DNA of 64,000 bases from Herbiconiux flava (GCF_013409865.1 NZ_JACCBM010000001.1:1550001-1614000); one strand, 5' to 3'. Counted from the first letter of the stretch, positions 46,136 through 55,725 are shown. The notes: generated by a model from the letters alone, not told the origin. Made by a program: numbers and translations.

Positions 46136-46160
46136 TAGCATGAGCAAACGATTGAGCAAA
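46136..46160. promoter_or_regulatory. LacI-like operator in the divergent promoter region
   Basis: TAGCAT (46136-46141, -10-like) is followed by GAGCAAACGATTGAGCAAA. The core CAAACGATTG is a near-palindrome with a central CG. GAGCAAA is also repeated directly at a 12-bp interval. The same GAGCAAACG motif occurs at 51120. Confidence 0.5.
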
Positions 46161-46194
46161 GGGCTCGCCGCAAGGATGCGGACAGGGAGACGAC

Positions 46195-47433
46195 GTGACC
46201 ACTGCACGAGGAGCACTGCCGCTCGACGGCATTCTCGTTCTCGATTTCAGCCAGTTCCTGGCGGGGCCGGTGGCGGCCATGAGGCTCGCCGACCTCGGCG
46301 CCCGGGTGATCAAGATCGAGCGGCCGGGGTCCGGCGACATCGGCCGCACGCTCGCCTTCGCGGGCCGGACGGCCGACGGCGACACCGTGTCCTTCCACGC
46401 GATGAACCGCAACAAGGAGTCGATCACCGCCGACCTGAAGAAGCCGGCCGACCTCGACTACGTCAAGGAGCTCGTGGCGAAGGCCGACGTGCTCATCCAG
46501 AACTTCCGGCCGGGGGTGATGGAGCGGATCGGCCTCGACTACGAGTCGGTGCGCGAGCTGAACCCCTCGATCGTCTACGCCAGCGCCACGGGCTACGGCT
46601 CGGAGGGCCCGTGGGCCACACGGCCGGGCCAGGACCTGCTGGCGCAGTCCGTCTCGGGGCTGCCCTGGCTGAGCGGCTCGGCCGCCGACGGGCCCGTGCC
46701 CGTCGGGCTGTCGATCGCCGACCACCTGCTGAGCTGCCACATCGCCCAGGGGGCGACCGCCCTGCTGGTGCGGCGCTTCCGAACGGGGGAGGGCGGCCTG
46801 GTCGAGTCGAGCCTGCTCGAGGCGATGCTCGACCTGCAGTTCGAGCTGCTGAGCGTGCGGCTGAACGACGACTCCATCGCGGTGAAGCGGCACGGCGAGC
46901 ACTCCGCGCACGCCTTCCTGGCGGCGCCCTACGGCACCTACCCGACGCTCGACGGGTACATCGCGCTGGCGATGAACCCCATCCCGAAGCTCGGCGAGCT
47001 GCTGGAGCTCCCCGAGCTGACCGGCATGGTCGATCCGCAGCAGGCGTGGGACGAGCAGGAGCGCATCGAGGCGCTGCTCGCCGAGCGCTTCGCGACCGGC
47101 AGCACCGAGCACTGGCTCGGCATCCTCGACGCGGCCGACGTCTGGTGCGCACCGGTGCTGACGCTCGACGAGCTGCTCGACAGCGAGGGGTTCGCCGCCA
47201 TCCGCATGACGCAGGAGGTGGAGCGGCGCGGCACCACGCTGACCACGACCCGCAGTCCGCTGCGCGTCGACGGACAGATCCTCAGCAGCCGCAAGGCCGC
47301 CCCGCTGCTCGGCGAGGACGACGAGCGGGTGCGCGCCGAGTTCCCGGACACGGGCCGTGCCACGGTAGCCGAGGCGAGCGGCACAGCGGCCCCCGCTGCG
47401 GGCCGTGCCCCGGCGCACGAGGCGACCGCATGA
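46195..47433 (+). CDS. CaiB/BaiF family III CoA-transferase
   Basis: 412 residues. The family III fold is shown by [57 protein letters not shown] and the catalytic Asp in [10 protein letters not shown] (about residue 147). Such enzymes move CoA between carboxylic acids through a glutamyl or aspartyl thioester. The partner acid is unknown. It is the first gene of a three-gene operon with a solute-binding-like protein and a MaoC hydratase, all coupled by 4-nt overlaps, and shares a LacI-type operator region with the sugar-acid operon. The GTG has GGGAG 6 nt upstream. The C-terminal 25 residues are an Ala-rich tail. Confidence 0.9.
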   Translation: MTTARGALPLDGILVLDFSQFLAGPVAAMRLADLGARVIKIERPGSGDIGRTLAFAGRTADGDTVSFHAMNRNKESITADLKKPADLDYVKELVAKADVLIQNFRPGVMERIGLDYESVRELNPSIVYASATGYGSEGPWATRPGQDLLAQSVSGLPWLSGSAADGPVPVGLSIADHLLSCHIAQGATALLVRRFRTGEGGLVESSLLEAMLDLQFELLSVRLNDDSIAVKRHGEHSAHAFLAAPYGTYPTLDGYIALAMNPIPKLGELLELPELTGMVDPQQAWDEQERIEALLAERFATGSTEHWLGILDAADVWCAPVLTLDELLDSEGFAAIRMTQEVERRGTTLTTTRSPLRVDGQILSSRKAAPLLGEDDERVRAEFPDTGRATVAEASGTAAPAAGRAPAHEATA

Positions 47434-48623
47434 CCGTCACCCTCCGCGGCATGACCTGGGAGCACGCCCGCGGTCACGGCAGCGTCGTCGCAGCCGCCGA
47501 GGCCTACCGTGCGGTCGCCCCCGACGTCGAGGTCGTCTGGGAGTACCGCTCCCTCCAGGCCTTCGCCGACTATCCGCTCGACAAGCTCACCGACCGCTAC
47601 GACCTGCTGGTGATCGACCACCCGCACATCCCGATCGCGGCCGTCGAGGGCCTCTTCGCCCCGCTCGACGGAACCGGCCACGACGACGAGCTCGAGCTGC
47701 TCGCCCGGCAGTCGGTCGGCGCGTCCCACCGCTCCTACTCCTACGCCGGACGCCAGTGGGGGCTCGCCAGCGACGCCGCCGCCCAGGTCTCGGCGTTCCG
47801 CGCCGACCTCATCGACGCCGCGCCCACCGACTGGGACGAGGTCATCGCGCTCGCCGAGGAGGGCCGTGTGCTCTGGCCCTACAAGCCGGTCGACGCCTTC
47901 TCGAGCCTCGTCACCGTCGCCTCCGGGCTGGGGGAGGAGCCGATGCGCACGCCCGGCGTCTTCCTCCGCGCCGAGACCCTCGGCTCCGCGATGGCGGTGC
48001 TCCGCCGCCTCGCCGCACTCGTGCCGCGCGAGAACGCGGGGTGGAACCCCATCCAGGTCGCCGACGCCCTGAGCGAGGGCGATCGCTACGCCTATTCGCC
48101 GCTGCTGTTCGGTTACACGAACTACAGCCGGCCGGGTTTCCGGATGCACCGACTGACGTACACCGACATCCCCCGCTCGCGGAACGGGGCGCGGGGTTCG
48201 CTGCTCGGCGGCGCCGGCATCGCGGTGTCGGCCTCGACCGCGCATCCGGTCGAAGCCATCGACCACGCCTTCTGGCTCGCCTCGGCGGCGGTGCAGGAGG
48301 GTGTCTACTACGACGGCGGCGGCCAGCCCGGCAACGCCGTCGCGTGGGAGAGCGCACGCACGAACGCCGACAGCCTCGACTTCTTCCGGGGCACGCGCGC
48401 CACCCTCGAGGGCGCCTACCTGCGACCCCAGCACCCGCACTACATCGAGCTGCAGAACGAGGCGTCCGAGCACGTCACCGCGGCCCTTCTCGGCGAGCTC
48501 GACGACGACGAGCTGCGCCGCCGCCTCGACGACGCCGTCGCGCGCCACCTCGGCGACGACATCGCCGACACCGGCACCGCGCGCACCGCCCCGCGCACCA
48601 CCGAGCAGGAGACCTCCGCATGA
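47430..48623 (+). CDS. Solute-binding-protein homologue without signal peptide
   Basis: 397 residues with the fold signs of a family 1 extracellular sugar-binding protein (UgpB-like): [24 protein letters not shown], the domain hinge near [40 protein letters not shown] and [20 protein letters not shown]. There is neither a signal peptide nor a lipobox. The N-terminus [17 protein letters not shown] starts directly at the first strand, and the ATG overlaps the CoA-transferase stop, so the product should stay in the cytoplasm. No permease gene adjoins. It may be a ligand-binding or scaffold partner of the CoA-transferase and MaoC protein; the function is unknown. Confidence 0.8.
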   Translation: MTVTLRGMTWEHARGHGSVVAAAEAYRAVAPDVEVVWEYRSLQAFADYPLDKLTDRYDLLVIDHPHIPIAAVEGLFAPLDGTGHDDELELLARQSVGASHRSYSYAGRQWGLASDAAAQVSAFRADLIDAAPTDWDEVIALAEEGRVLWPYKPVDAFSSLVTVASGLGEEPMRTPGVFLRAETLGSAMAVLRRLAALVPRENAGWNPIQVADALSEGDRYAYSPLLFGYTNYSRPGFRMHRLTYTDIPRSRNGARGSLLGGAGIAVSASTAHPVEAIDHAFWLASAAVQEGVYYDGGGQPGNAVAWESARTNADSLDFFRGTRATLEGAYLRPQHPHYIELQNEASEHVTAALLGELDDDELRRRLDDAVARHLGDDIADTGTARTAPRTTEQETSA

Positions 48624-49075
48624 GCACCGTCGACCGCTACTACGACGACATCGCGATCGGCGAACGTCGCGACACCACCGGCCGCACCATCACCGAGGCC
48701 GACATCGTGCTGCACGCCGGCCAGACCGGCGACTTCTTCCCGCACCACATGGACGCCGAGTGGATGGCCACCCAGCCGGCCGGGCAGCGCATCGCCCACG
48801 GCACGCTCATCCTCTCGGTCGCGGTGGGCATGACGGCGGGGGACATCAACCCGCAGGCGATGAGCTACGGCTACGACCGCATCCGCTTCATCAAGCCGGT
48901 GTTCATCGGCGACACCATCCGCGTGAGCGCCGAGATCGTCGACCGGGTGCCGCACGCGAAGCGCCCCGAGCAGTTCGGCTACGTGCACGAGCTCGTGACG
49001 GTCACCAACCAGCGCCAGGAGACCGTGCTCGTGCTGACCCACCTGTACCTCGTCTCGGTGCGCCCCTCCGCGTGA
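48620..49075 (+). CDS. MaoC family hydratase/dehydratase
   Basis: 151 residues in a single hot-dog fold. The hydratase-2 motif [16 protein letters not shown] carries the catalytic Asp and His at about residues 37-41, and the later [14 protein letters not shown] strand is typical. MaoC enzymes hydrate trans-enoyl-CoA or dehydrate 3-hydroxyacyl-CoA. With the CoA-transferase two genes upstream it would act on a CoA-activated acid. The ATG overlaps the preceding stop. The substrate cannot be named, and the pathway in which these three genes act is not one I recognise. Confidence 0.88.
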   Translation: MSTVDRYYDDIAIGERRDTTGRTITEADIVLHAGQTGDFFPHHMDAEWMATQPAGQRIAHGTLILSVAVGMTAGDINPQAMSYGYDRIRFIKPVFIGDTIRVSAEIVDRVPHAKRPEQFGYVHELVTVTNQRQETVLVLTHLYLVSVRPSA

Positions 49076-49093
49076 TCGCGGCGCGGCGGAACC

Positions 49094-49099
49094 TAGACT
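49094..49099 (+). promoter_or_regulatory. -10 element TAGACT, leaderless start of the LacI gene
   Basis: TAGACT ends 6 nt before ATG 49106 with no ribosome binding site. Confidence 0.55.
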
Positions 49100-49105
49100 G
49101 AGCGC

Positions 49106-50116
49106 ATGGCGACCCTCAGCGACGTGGCGACCATGGCCGGGGTCTCCGTCTCGGCCGTCTCGCGCGTGCTCACCGGGGCGGCGGATGCGCGGGTCAGCGA
49201 CGCGACCCGCAAGCGCATCACCGACGCCGCCCGCGAGCTCGACTACCGCCCCAACTACGCCGCCCGGGCGCTGAAGTTCTCGCGCACCAACGTGGTCGCC
49301 CTCGTGGTGCCCGACCTCACCAATGCCATCGTCAGCGAGCTCATGCGCGGCGTCGAGGACGAGGGCTACGAGAAGAAGTACATGGTGCTGCTCGCCCGCG
49401 CCGAGAGCGAGCTCGAGGAGTACGCGCTGCCCCGCCTGATCAAGGAGGGCCGGATCGACGGTGCCCTGGTGCAGGCCGCCGACGCGATGGAGCCCGCCGA
49501 GCTGAGCGAGCAGATCGACAGCCGCCTGCCGGTCGTCTACGTCAACTCCAACCACCCCGCCGACGGCGGCTACGTCGACCTCGAGGACGAGCTCGGCACC
49601 CGCATCGCCACCCGGCACCTGATCGGGCAGGGGCACAAGCGCATCGCCTTCGTGGGCGGCCTGCCCTCCTCGGTCACCGGCCGGCGCCGGGAGCAGGGCT
49701 TCCGCGACGAGATGGCGAGCGCCCGCCTGCCCGTCGACGAGCACTTCGTCACCTCCCTCGGCTACGAGCTCGTCGTGGGCCGGGCGGCGGTCGGCCCACT
49801 GCTCGACGCGGATGCGCGGCCCACCGCGATCGTCGTGGCCAACATCAACGCCGCCTTCGGTGTGCTGCTCGAGCTGCGCAGTCGCGGGGTGAGCGTGCCG
49901 CACGACATCTCCGTGGTGGCGATCCACGACGCGTGGACGGCCGACAACTCCTGGCCGCCGCTGACCACCGTGAAGATGCCGCGGTACGAGCTCGGCCGGC
50001 GGGCGATGGCGGCGCTCTACGACCGGATCCACGGAGGCACGGTGCCGCGGCTCGTGGTCTCCGACCCGGCACCGCAGCTGATCATCCGCGAGTCGACGGT
50101 CGCGCCGCGGCCCTGA
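49106..50116 (+). CDS. LacI family transcriptional regulator
   Basis: 336 residues. The N-terminal helix-turn-helix and hinge are classic: ATLSDVATMAGVSVSAVSRVLTGAADARVSDATRKRI, then LDYRPNYAARALK. The periplasmic-binding-like effector domain starts at VVALVVPDLTNAIVSELMRGVED. The gene sits between the CoA-transferase operon and the fucose operon and has its own leaderless promoter. CAAACGwTTG-type palindromes at 46142 and 51120, and a CAATCGATTG palindrome at 50170, are likely targets, so it probably controls both operons. The effector is presumably a sugar acid or L-fucose derivative. Confidence 0.92.
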   Translation: MATLSDVATMAGVSVSAVSRVLTGAADARVSDATRKRITDAARELDYRPNYAARALKFSRTNVVALVVPDLTNAIVSELMRGVEDEGYEKKYMVLLARAESELEEYALPRLIKEGRIDGALVQAADAMEPAELSEQIDSRLPVVYVNSNHPADGGYVDLEDELGTRIATRHLIGQGHKRIAFVGGLPSSVTGRRREQGFRDEMASARLPVDEHFVTSLGYELVVGRAAVGPLLDADARPTAIVVANINAAFGVLLELRSRGVSVPHDISVVAIHDAWTADNSWPPLTTVKMPRYELGRRAMAALYDRIHGGTVPRLVVSDPAPQLIIRESTVAPRP

Positions 50117-50169
50117 CCGCCGTCCCGTCGATCGCCGCGTGGCACTCGACGCGGTGCCGCGCGTCGTGA

Positions 50170-50181
50170 ACAATCGATTGT
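50170..50181 (+). promoter_or_regulatory. Palindromic operator ACAATCGATTGT before the lactonase gene
   Basis: A perfect 12-bp palindrome with the central CG typical of LacI-family sites, located 50 nt before ATG 50232. It differs from the CAAACGTTTG form at 51120. Confidence 0.5.
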
Positions 50182-50231
50182 GCAGATCCGGGCCGCAGCC
50201 GCGGCGCGGAGGAGTTCGAGGAGGAACACGC

Positions 50232-51116
50232 ATGCCCTTTCCCGTCATCGACGCCCACCAGCACGTCTGGGATCCGGCCCGCGCCGAGTACAGCTGGCTC
50301 GGTCCGCAGCACGCGCCGATCGACGGCGCCATGTCCTTCGAGCAGCTGCAGCCCGAACTCCAGGCGGCGGGCGTCGGCTTCACCGTGCAGGTGCAGTCGG
50401 CCGACAACAGCGACGACACGGCGGTGATGCGGGGGTCGGCGGCCGAGCATCCCGAGGTCGCCGGCATCGTGGGCTGGGTGCCGCTGGACCGGCCCGAGGA
50501 GGCGGCCGCGATGCTCGAGGGCTGGCGCGACGACAGCCTGATGGTGGGGGTGCGCAACCTCATCCACGACCGCGCCGACGCCGACTGGCTGCTGCGCCCC
50601 GAGGTCGACGAGGGCCTCGGCGTGCTGGAGGAGGCGGGGCTGCCGTTCGACGTGGTGGCCGTGCTGCCGCGCCATCTGGAGCTGATTCCGATCATCGCCG
50701 AGCGCCACCCGCGCCTGAGGATGGTGATCGACCATCTCGCCAAACCGCCGATCGGGCTCGACTCCTGGGAGCCCTGGTCGACGCTGATCGCCGAGGCCGC
50801 CGCCGTGCCGACCGTCTACGGCAAGGTGAGCGGTCTCTACTCGGCGACCGGCGACGAGGGTGCGTGGACGACCGACACCGTGCGGCCCGCCTTCGAGCGG
50901 GCCGTCGAGGTGTTCGGCGTCGAGCGGCTGATGTACGGCGGCGACTGGCCGATCTCGGCGCTCGCCGGTGGCTACACGCGGGTCTGGCAGGGACTGCAGC
51001 CGCTGTTCGCCGAGCTGTCCGAAGCCGAACGCGAGCAGCTCCTCGGCCGCACGGCGGCGCGCTTCTACGCCCTCGACCCGGCCAGGATCGGGCTGGCGCA
51101 CGACGCGCCGAATTGA
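50232..51116 (+). CDS. Amidohydrolase, L-fuconolactonase-like
   Basis: 294 residues of the COG3618 amidohydrolase group, which hydrolyses L-fucono- or L-rhamnono-1,5-lactone to the acid. The metal site begins VIDAHQHVWDPARAEYSWL; GVRNLIHD, MVIDHLAKPPIG and RLMYGGDWPIS are the other characteristic motifs. ATG 50232 has GAGGA 6 nt upstream; the open frame before it is not coding-like. It is the second step of the non-phosphorylative fucose pathway, after the dehydrogenase encoded at 57451. The gene is followed by a strong LacI-type operator before the importer operon. Confidence 0.87.
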   Translation: MPFPVIDAHQHVWDPARAEYSWLGPQHAPIDGAMSFEQLQPELQAAGVGFTVQVQSADNSDDTAVMRGSAAEHPEVAGIVGWVPLDRPEEAAAMLEGWRDDSLMVGVRNLIHDRADADWLLRPEVDEGLGVLEEAGLPFDVVAVLPRHLELIPIIAERHPRLRMVIDHLAKPPIGLDSWEPWSTLIAEAAAVPTVYGKVSGLYSATGDEGAWTTDTVRPAFERAVEVFGVERLMYGGDWPISALAGGYTRVWQGLQPLFAELSEAEREQLLGRTAARFYALDPARIGLAHDAPN

Positions 51117-51120
51117 TTTG

Positions 51121-51159
51121 AGCAAACGTTTGACTAGTGGCCCTCGATGGGGATAGCGT
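51121..51159 (+). promoter_or_regulatory. Promoter and LacI-type operator of the fucose importer operon
   Basis: CAAACGTTTG (51123-51132, perfect palindrome, within GAGCAAACGTTTGAC) overlaps the -35 box TTGACT (51130-51135). TAGCGT at 51154-51159 follows after 18 bp. A bound LacI dimer would block the polymerase. Confidence 0.6.
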
Positions 51160-51247
51160 GACAGCGGCACCAAGCGGGGAATCCCGTTCGCCAGGCAAAC
51201 CGCAGTGTTCGGCCCCTTGCCCGCACTGCTCTCAACAGGGAGTGTCA

Positions 51248-52567
51248 ATGAAGACAACAAGATTCCTCACAGCAGGTGTCGCCCTTGCCGCAACCGCCCT
51301 TCTGATGGCGGGCTGCGCGAGTGGTGGAACCACGACGACCGGGGGCGCTCAGACCGACTCCGGCGGCAAGATCACGGTCTGGGTCGACCCGCCTCGGGTG
51401 CCCGCGGCCGAGGCCTTCAAGGAGGCCTACCCCGACATCGAGATCGACATCGTGCAGATCGACGGAACGGTCGGAGGCCAGACCGTGCGTCAGGCCTTCG
51501 CGAACTTCGACTCGGCCGGGAAGGGCTGGCCCGACGCCATCTTCTTCCCCTCGAACGACGACATCGCCTGGGCCACGAACTCCACGAGCAACTACGCCGC
51601 CGACCTCGGCGAGCTGATGCCCGACACGATCGAGGGCTACGACCCCGCGGTCATCTCGTTCTGCGACATCGACGGGGCCATCCGCTGCCTCCGCAACGAC
51701 GCCGCCCCCGACGTGTTCTGGTACAACAAGGCCTTCTTCGACGAGAAGGGCTACACCGTGCCCACCACGTGGGAGGAGTACGGCGAGCTGTCCGTCAAGA
51801 TCGCCCAGGAGAACCCGGGCAAGATCTCCGGCTTCCTCGGCGACGCCTACGCGGTCAACCGCTACCTGCAGGCCGCGGGCTGCCCCACGAACGACCGCGT
51901 CTCGGAGTCGGAGGCGCACATCGACCTCTCCGACCCGAACTGCGTGCGCGCCACCGAGCTGCTCGACCAGATGCAGGCCGGCGGAGCCCTCTCGACCCAG
52001 GGCATCTTCGACGGCGACGCCGCCGAGGCCGGAGCCAACCTGGTGATGAGCCCCGGGGCAGTGTGGTGGGGCAACTACCTCTTCCGCGACACCTGGAAGA
52101 TCCCGGCCGGCCAGATGACCGCGGTCGCCCCGCTGAAGTGGGACGGCGAGTCGGAGCCCTCGACGGGCAACGAGGGCGGCGGCCTCTGGGGCGTCTCCTC
52201 GCACATCACCGGCAAGCAGCTCGAGAACACGCTCACCTTCGCGAAGTTCGTCGCCACCGACCCGCGCTGGCAGGTCGACCTGAGCACGGGCCTGCCCGGC
52301 TACGGCCCGGTGCAGGAGGACTGGCTGGCGAAGATCGCCGACGACGCCTACTTCGCCGACGTCGCGACGACGCAGGAGGCGTTCAAGAGCGCTCTCGGAG
52401 TCGTGCAGCCCTACTCGTACATGCTGTACGACACCGGTTCGGTCTGGACCCAGACGGTGCCCTCGACGCTGATCGGCGGAGGCTCCGCCACGGACGCCAT
52501 CAAGGCGTTCGGCGACGAGCTCGTCAACCAGGCCAAGTCCGTCGGCTACACGGTCGTGGCCGAGTAG
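51248..52567 (+). CDS. Sugar ABC transporter solute-binding lipoprotein
   Basis: 439 residues. The lipoprotein signal MKTTRFLTAGVALAATALLMAGC is followed by a Ser/Gly/Thr linker and a family 1 binding domain with KITVWVDPPRVPAAEAFKE. Aromatic residues typical of sugar binding occur along the cleft (VFWYNKAFF, VWWGNYLF). It is the first gene of the large fucose operon, so L-fucose or an L-fucose-containing glycan is the likely ligand. ATG 51248 is preferred over upstream in-frame codons because it begins the signal peptide. The mRNA leader is about 80 nt. Confidence 0.88.
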   Translation: MKTTRFLTAGVALAATALLMAGCASGGTTTTGGAQTDSGGKITVWVDPPRVPAAEAFKEAYPDIEIDIVQIDGTVGGQTVRQAFANFDSAGKGWPDAIFFPSNDDIAWATNSTSNYAADLGELMPDTIEGYDPAVISFCDIDGAIRCLRNDAAPDVFWYNKAFFDEKGYTVPTTWEEYGELSVKIAQENPGKISGFLGDAYAVNRYLQAAGCPTNDRVSESEAHIDLSDPNCVRATELLDQMQAGGALSTQGIFDGDAAEAGANLVMSPGAVWWGNYLFRDTWKIPAGQMTAVAPLKWDGESEPSTGNEGGGLWGVSSHITGKQLENTLTFAKFVATDPRWQVDLSTGLPGYGPVQEDWLAKIADDAYFADVATTQEAFKSALGVVQPYSYMLYDTGSVWTQTVPSTLIGGGSATDAIKAFGDELVNQAKSVGYTVVAE

Positions 52568-52581
52568 CCGAACACCGAGCG

Positions 52582-52612
52582 GGCGGGCGCCGGCCCTCGG
52601 CCGGCGCCCGCC
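52582..52612 (+). terminator. Perfect 14-bp intercistronic hairpin
   Basis: GGCGGGCGCCGGCC and GGCCGGCGCCCGCC are exact complements around the loop ctc, 14 nt after the binding-protein stop and 14 nt before the permease start. There is no T-tract. It may limit read-through or protect the upstream mRNA. Confidence 0.7.
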
Positions 52613-52625
52613 ACAGGGGAACACT

Positions 52626-53648
52626 GTGACCAATCACCTCCTGGAGGAGCGCGCGAAGACCGCCGCCCCCTCCGACACCAGGGGCGCGGGCACCACCGCC
52701 CGCCGCCGCCGCTCGTGGCTCCGCCGCGACGAGACCCTCGGGGCCTGGGTGCTGCTGGCGCCCTACACCGTGCTCTTCCTCGTCGCCGCGGCCATCCCGA
52801 TCGGCTACGCCTTCGTCATCAGCCTGCAGCGGGCGCCGTCGCTGGTGAACCCGACCTCGGGCTTCGGCGGCCTCGAGTCGTTCGCGACCGTGGTCGGCGA
52901 CTACCGCTTCTGGTCGACGTTCATCAACATCTTCACACTGATGGCCATCTGGCTGCCGATCATGATCCTCGGCATCGTGGCCCTGGCGCTGCTCATCCAC
53001 GCCAGCCCCGGTCGCTTCGGCGGCGCGATGCGCTTCGTCTACTACATCCCGGGCGCCCTCGGCGGCATCGCGAACTTCGTGCTCTGGGTCTACCTGATCG
53101 ACCCGGTCAACTCGCCCATCGCCTTCCTCTGGCAGGGCCTCGGTGCGAGCACCTACAAAGAGGTCATCACGCCGGGCAACATGCCCTTCATCCTCACCGC
53201 GATGCTGTTCTTCCAGGGCATCGGCACCTGGATCGTCGTGGTCAACGGCGGCCTGAACGGCATCTCCGACGAGGTGCTCGAGGCCGCGCGCATCGACGGG
53301 GCGAACGCCTGGCAGCTCGCCTGGCACGTCAAGCTCCCGCTCATCCGCCCCTGGGTCGGCTACGCGGCCCTGATGAACCTGGCCTACGGCTTCCAGCTCT
53401 TCCTCGAGCCCTACCTGCTGAGGCAGATCTCCTCGGGCTCGGTGGTCGCCGAGTGGGCGCCCACGCAGCTCGGCTACGCGTTCGCGTTCACCAACCGCAA
53501 CTTCCCCGCCGCGGCCGCCCTGTCGATCATCCTGCTGCTGATCACGCTCGGCATCGGCCTGATCATCGTCACCCGCAGCGGACTGTTCGGCGACGAGACC
53601 AGCACCCGCACGACCCGCGCCCAGCGCAAGGAGAGGAGGACCGCATGA
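52626..53648 (+). CDS. Sugar ABC transporter permease, MalF-type
   Basis: 340 residues, six helices after a 35-residue soluble basic N-terminus. The EAA loop reads EVLEAARIDGANAWQLAWHVKLPLIRP. A clear first helix is GAWVLLAPYTVLFLVAAAIPIGYAFVI. The GTG start is preceded by GGGGA. It forms the channel with the following permease, whose start overlaps its stop (ATGA). As in the amino-sugar locus, no ATPase gene is present, so a shared MsiK-like ATPase is expected. Confidence 0.9.
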   Translation: MTNHLLEERAKTAAPSDTRGAGTTARRRRSWLRRDETLGAWVLLAPYTVLFLVAAAIPIGYAFVISLQRAPSLVNPTSGFGGLESFATVVGDYRFWSTFINIFTLMAIWLPIMILGIVALALLIHASPGRFGGAMRFVYYIPGALGGIANFVLWVYLIDPVNSPIAFLWQGLGASTYKEVITPGNMPFILTAMLFFQGIGTWIVVVNGGLNGISDEVLEAARIDGANAWQLAWHVKLPLIRPWVGYAALMNLAYGFQLFLEPYLLRQISSGSVVAEWAPTQLGYAFAFTNRNFPAAAALSIILLLITLGIGLIIVTRSGLFGDETSTRTTRAQRKERRTA

Positions 53649-54595
53649 CCCGCGTCAGTGCGACTCGCGTGAGTGACGTCCCCCGCGTCGTCGGCTCGCA
53701 CCGGTGGAACGCCGGCCGCATCGCCCGCATCGTCGTGATGGTCGTGATCGCGGCCGCCTTCCTGCTGCCGATCATCGGCTTCATCGCCCTCGCCTTCGGC
53801 AGCCAGGAGAACATCGAGTCGGGCGCCAGCGGCTTCCTCAACCTCGGCGGCATGTCGTGGGAGAACATCGTCTACAGCTGGAACCAGATCACCGGCTTCG
53901 GCCCCGGCAACGGTGGGCTCTTCCAGCAGTGGATGATCAACTCGGCCATCGTCTCGGTCGGCGGCGCGGCGCTCGCGCTGGTCGCGGCCATCCCGGCGGG
54001 CTACGCGTTCGCCCGGCTGCGCTTCCGCTTCCGCAAGGCGTTCCTGATCGCGACGCTGCTCGCCATGGTGATGCCGAACACCGTGCTCGTCATCCCGATC
54101 TTCCTCGAGGTGAACGCCATCAACGCGGTGGGCCAGCTCTGGCCGGTCGCGGTGATCATGGGCTTCTACCCGTTCGGCGTCTACCTGTCGTACATCCACT
54201 TCATGACGACGATGCCGCACGAGCTGGTCGAGGCGGCCCGCATTGACGGGCTGAGCGAGCTGCGCACCTTCTTCGAGATCGCCCTGCCCATCTCGAAGCA
54301 GGCCATCGCGCTGGTCGCGTTCTTCAGCTTCGTCGCGAACTGGACGAACTTCTTCCTGCCGCTCGCGCTGCTCACCTCGAGCCAGCAGAACAAGACGATC
54401 TCCATCGGCATCCAGGAGCTCATCGGCGCCAGCCCGCTGTTCAACGCCACCGTGGCCGCCGGCCTCGACGTGAAGCTCTACCTGCCGCAGCTCGCACTCG
54501 CGACGGTCATCTCGATGGTGCCGCTGCTGGCGATGTTCATCGGGGCCCAGCGCTTCCTGGTGCGGGGCCAGACCATCGGGGCGGTGAAGGGATGA
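53645..54595 (+). CDS. Sugar ABC transporter permease, MalG-type
   Basis: 316 residues with six helices. The EAA loop is ELVEAARIDGLSELRTFFEIALPISKQA. The C-terminal [12 protein letters not shown] matches the MalG group. The first 25 residues include an odd TRVSATRVSDVPRVV repeat before the first helix. ATG 53645 overlaps the stop of the first permease, and the end overlaps the Gfo/Idh/MocA gene. Confidence 0.9.
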   Translation: MTRVSATRVSDVPRVVGSHRWNAGRIARIVVMVVIAAAFLLPIIGFIALAFGSQENIESGASGFLNLGGMSWENIVYSWNQITGFGPGNGGLFQQWMINSAIVSVGGAALALVAAIPAGYAFARLRFRFRKAFLIATLLAMVMPNTVLVIPIFLEVNAINAVGQLWPVAVIMGFYPFGVYLSYIHFMTTMPHELVEAARIDGLSELRTFFEIALPISKQAIALVAFFSFVANWTNFFLPLALLTSSQQNKTISIGIQELIGASPLFNATVAAGLDVKLYLPQLALATVISMVPLLAMFIGAQRFLVRGQTIGAVKG

Positions 54596-55725
54596 GCGAC
54601 GAGCGGATGCGCGGCGACCTGCCCGAACGCGATGACCTGCCCGAGCGCCACCCGGCCGCGGCCTACACGCTCGAGCTGCCCGTGCATCCGAGACCCATCG
54701 TCGTCATCGGTGCCGGCGGCATCGTCAAGGACGCGCACCTCCCGGCCTACCGCAAGGCGGGCTACCCGGTCTGGGGCATCGTCAACCGCACGGTGCAGAG
54801 AGCGGATGCCCTCGCCGCCGAGTTCGGCATCGAGCACGTCTTCGGCACCGTCGAGGCGGCCGTCGCCGAGGCCCCGGCCGACGCGGTCTACGACATCGCG
54901 CTGATGCCGGAGCAGTACGAGGCGGCCCTCGAGGCCCTGCCCGACGGATCTCCCGTGCTCATCCAGAAGCCGCTCGGCCACAGCCTCGAGCAGGGGGAGG
55001 CGCTCGCCGCCCTCTGCCGGCGCAAGGGCCTCGTGGCCGCGGTGAACACCCAGCTCCGCTTCGCGCCCTACGTCGCCGAGGCCCGCCGGCTGATCGCCGC
55101 GGGCACCATCGGCGAGGTGCACGACATGGAGGTGCGGGTGTCGGTCGACACCCCGTGGCACCTCTTCCCGCACGTGTTCGGGATGGAGCGGCTCGAGCTG
55201 ACGATGCACAGCGTGCACTACCTCGACCTCGTGCGCTCGTTCTTCGGCGACCCCGACGGCGTCAGCGCGGTGACCCGGCGACACCCCGGGAAGCCCGAGA
55301 TCGCCACGACGCGGTCCACGATCATCCTGCGCTATCGGGGTCGCGATCTGCGGGCCGTCGTGAGCACGAACCACGACCACGACTACGGGCCGGCCCACGA
55401 GGAGAGCTTCATCAAGTGGGAGGGCACGAGGGGCGCGATCCGCGCGCAGCTCGGCCTGCTGCTCGACTACCCGCGGGGCCGCGAGGACTCGCTCGAGCTC
55501 GCCGTCGCCGGCGAGAAGGGCTGGACTCCGCTGCCGTTCGAGGGCTCGTGGTTCCCCGACGCCTTCATCGGCTCGATGGGCGCACTGCAGCGCTACGTCG
55601 AGGGCTCGGTCGACTCGTTGCCGACCTCGGTGGACGACGTGCTGCACACCATGGCGGTCGTCGAGGCGGCCTACGAATCGGACGAGCGCGAGGGCGTGCC
55701 GCTCCGCGTGACGGTGACCTCGTGA
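54592..55725 (+). CDS. Gfo/Idh/MocA family oxidoreductase
   Basis: 377 residues. The Rossmann loop is [22 protein letters not shown] at residues 37-58. The catalytic Lys of the EKP-type motif is in [15 protein letters not shown] (Glu replaced by Gln). Sugar or inositol dehydrogenation with NAD(P) is usual for this family. In this operon it may oxidise L-fucose or another deoxysugar or a side-chain product, alongside the aldo/keto reductase. It is coupled by 4-nt overlaps to the permease before and the mutarotase after. Confidence 0.88.
   Translation: MSDERMRGDLPERDDLPERHPAAAYTLELPVHPRPIVVIGAGGIVKDAHLPAYRKAGYPVWGIVNRTVQRADALAAEFGIEHVFGTVEAAVAEAPADAVYDIALMPEQYEAALEALPDGSPVLIQKPLGHSLEQGEALAALCRRKGLVAAVNTQLRFAPYVAEARRLIAAGTIGEVHDMEVRVSVDTPWHLFPHVFGMERLELTMHSVHYLDLVRSFFGDPDGVSAVTRRHPGKPEIATTRSTIILRYRGRDLRAVVSTNHDHDYGPAHEESFIKWEGTRGAIRAQLGLLLDYPRGREDSLELAVAGEKGWTPLPFEGSWFPDAFIGSMGALQRYVEGSVDSLPTSVDDVLHTMAVVEAAYESDEREGVPLRVTVTS

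Noticed and set aside
50139..50231. Upstream start for the lactonase gene
   Set aside because: The extension spans the operator palindrome and lacks coding character. ATG 50232 has a good ribosome binding site and begins at the conserved strand.
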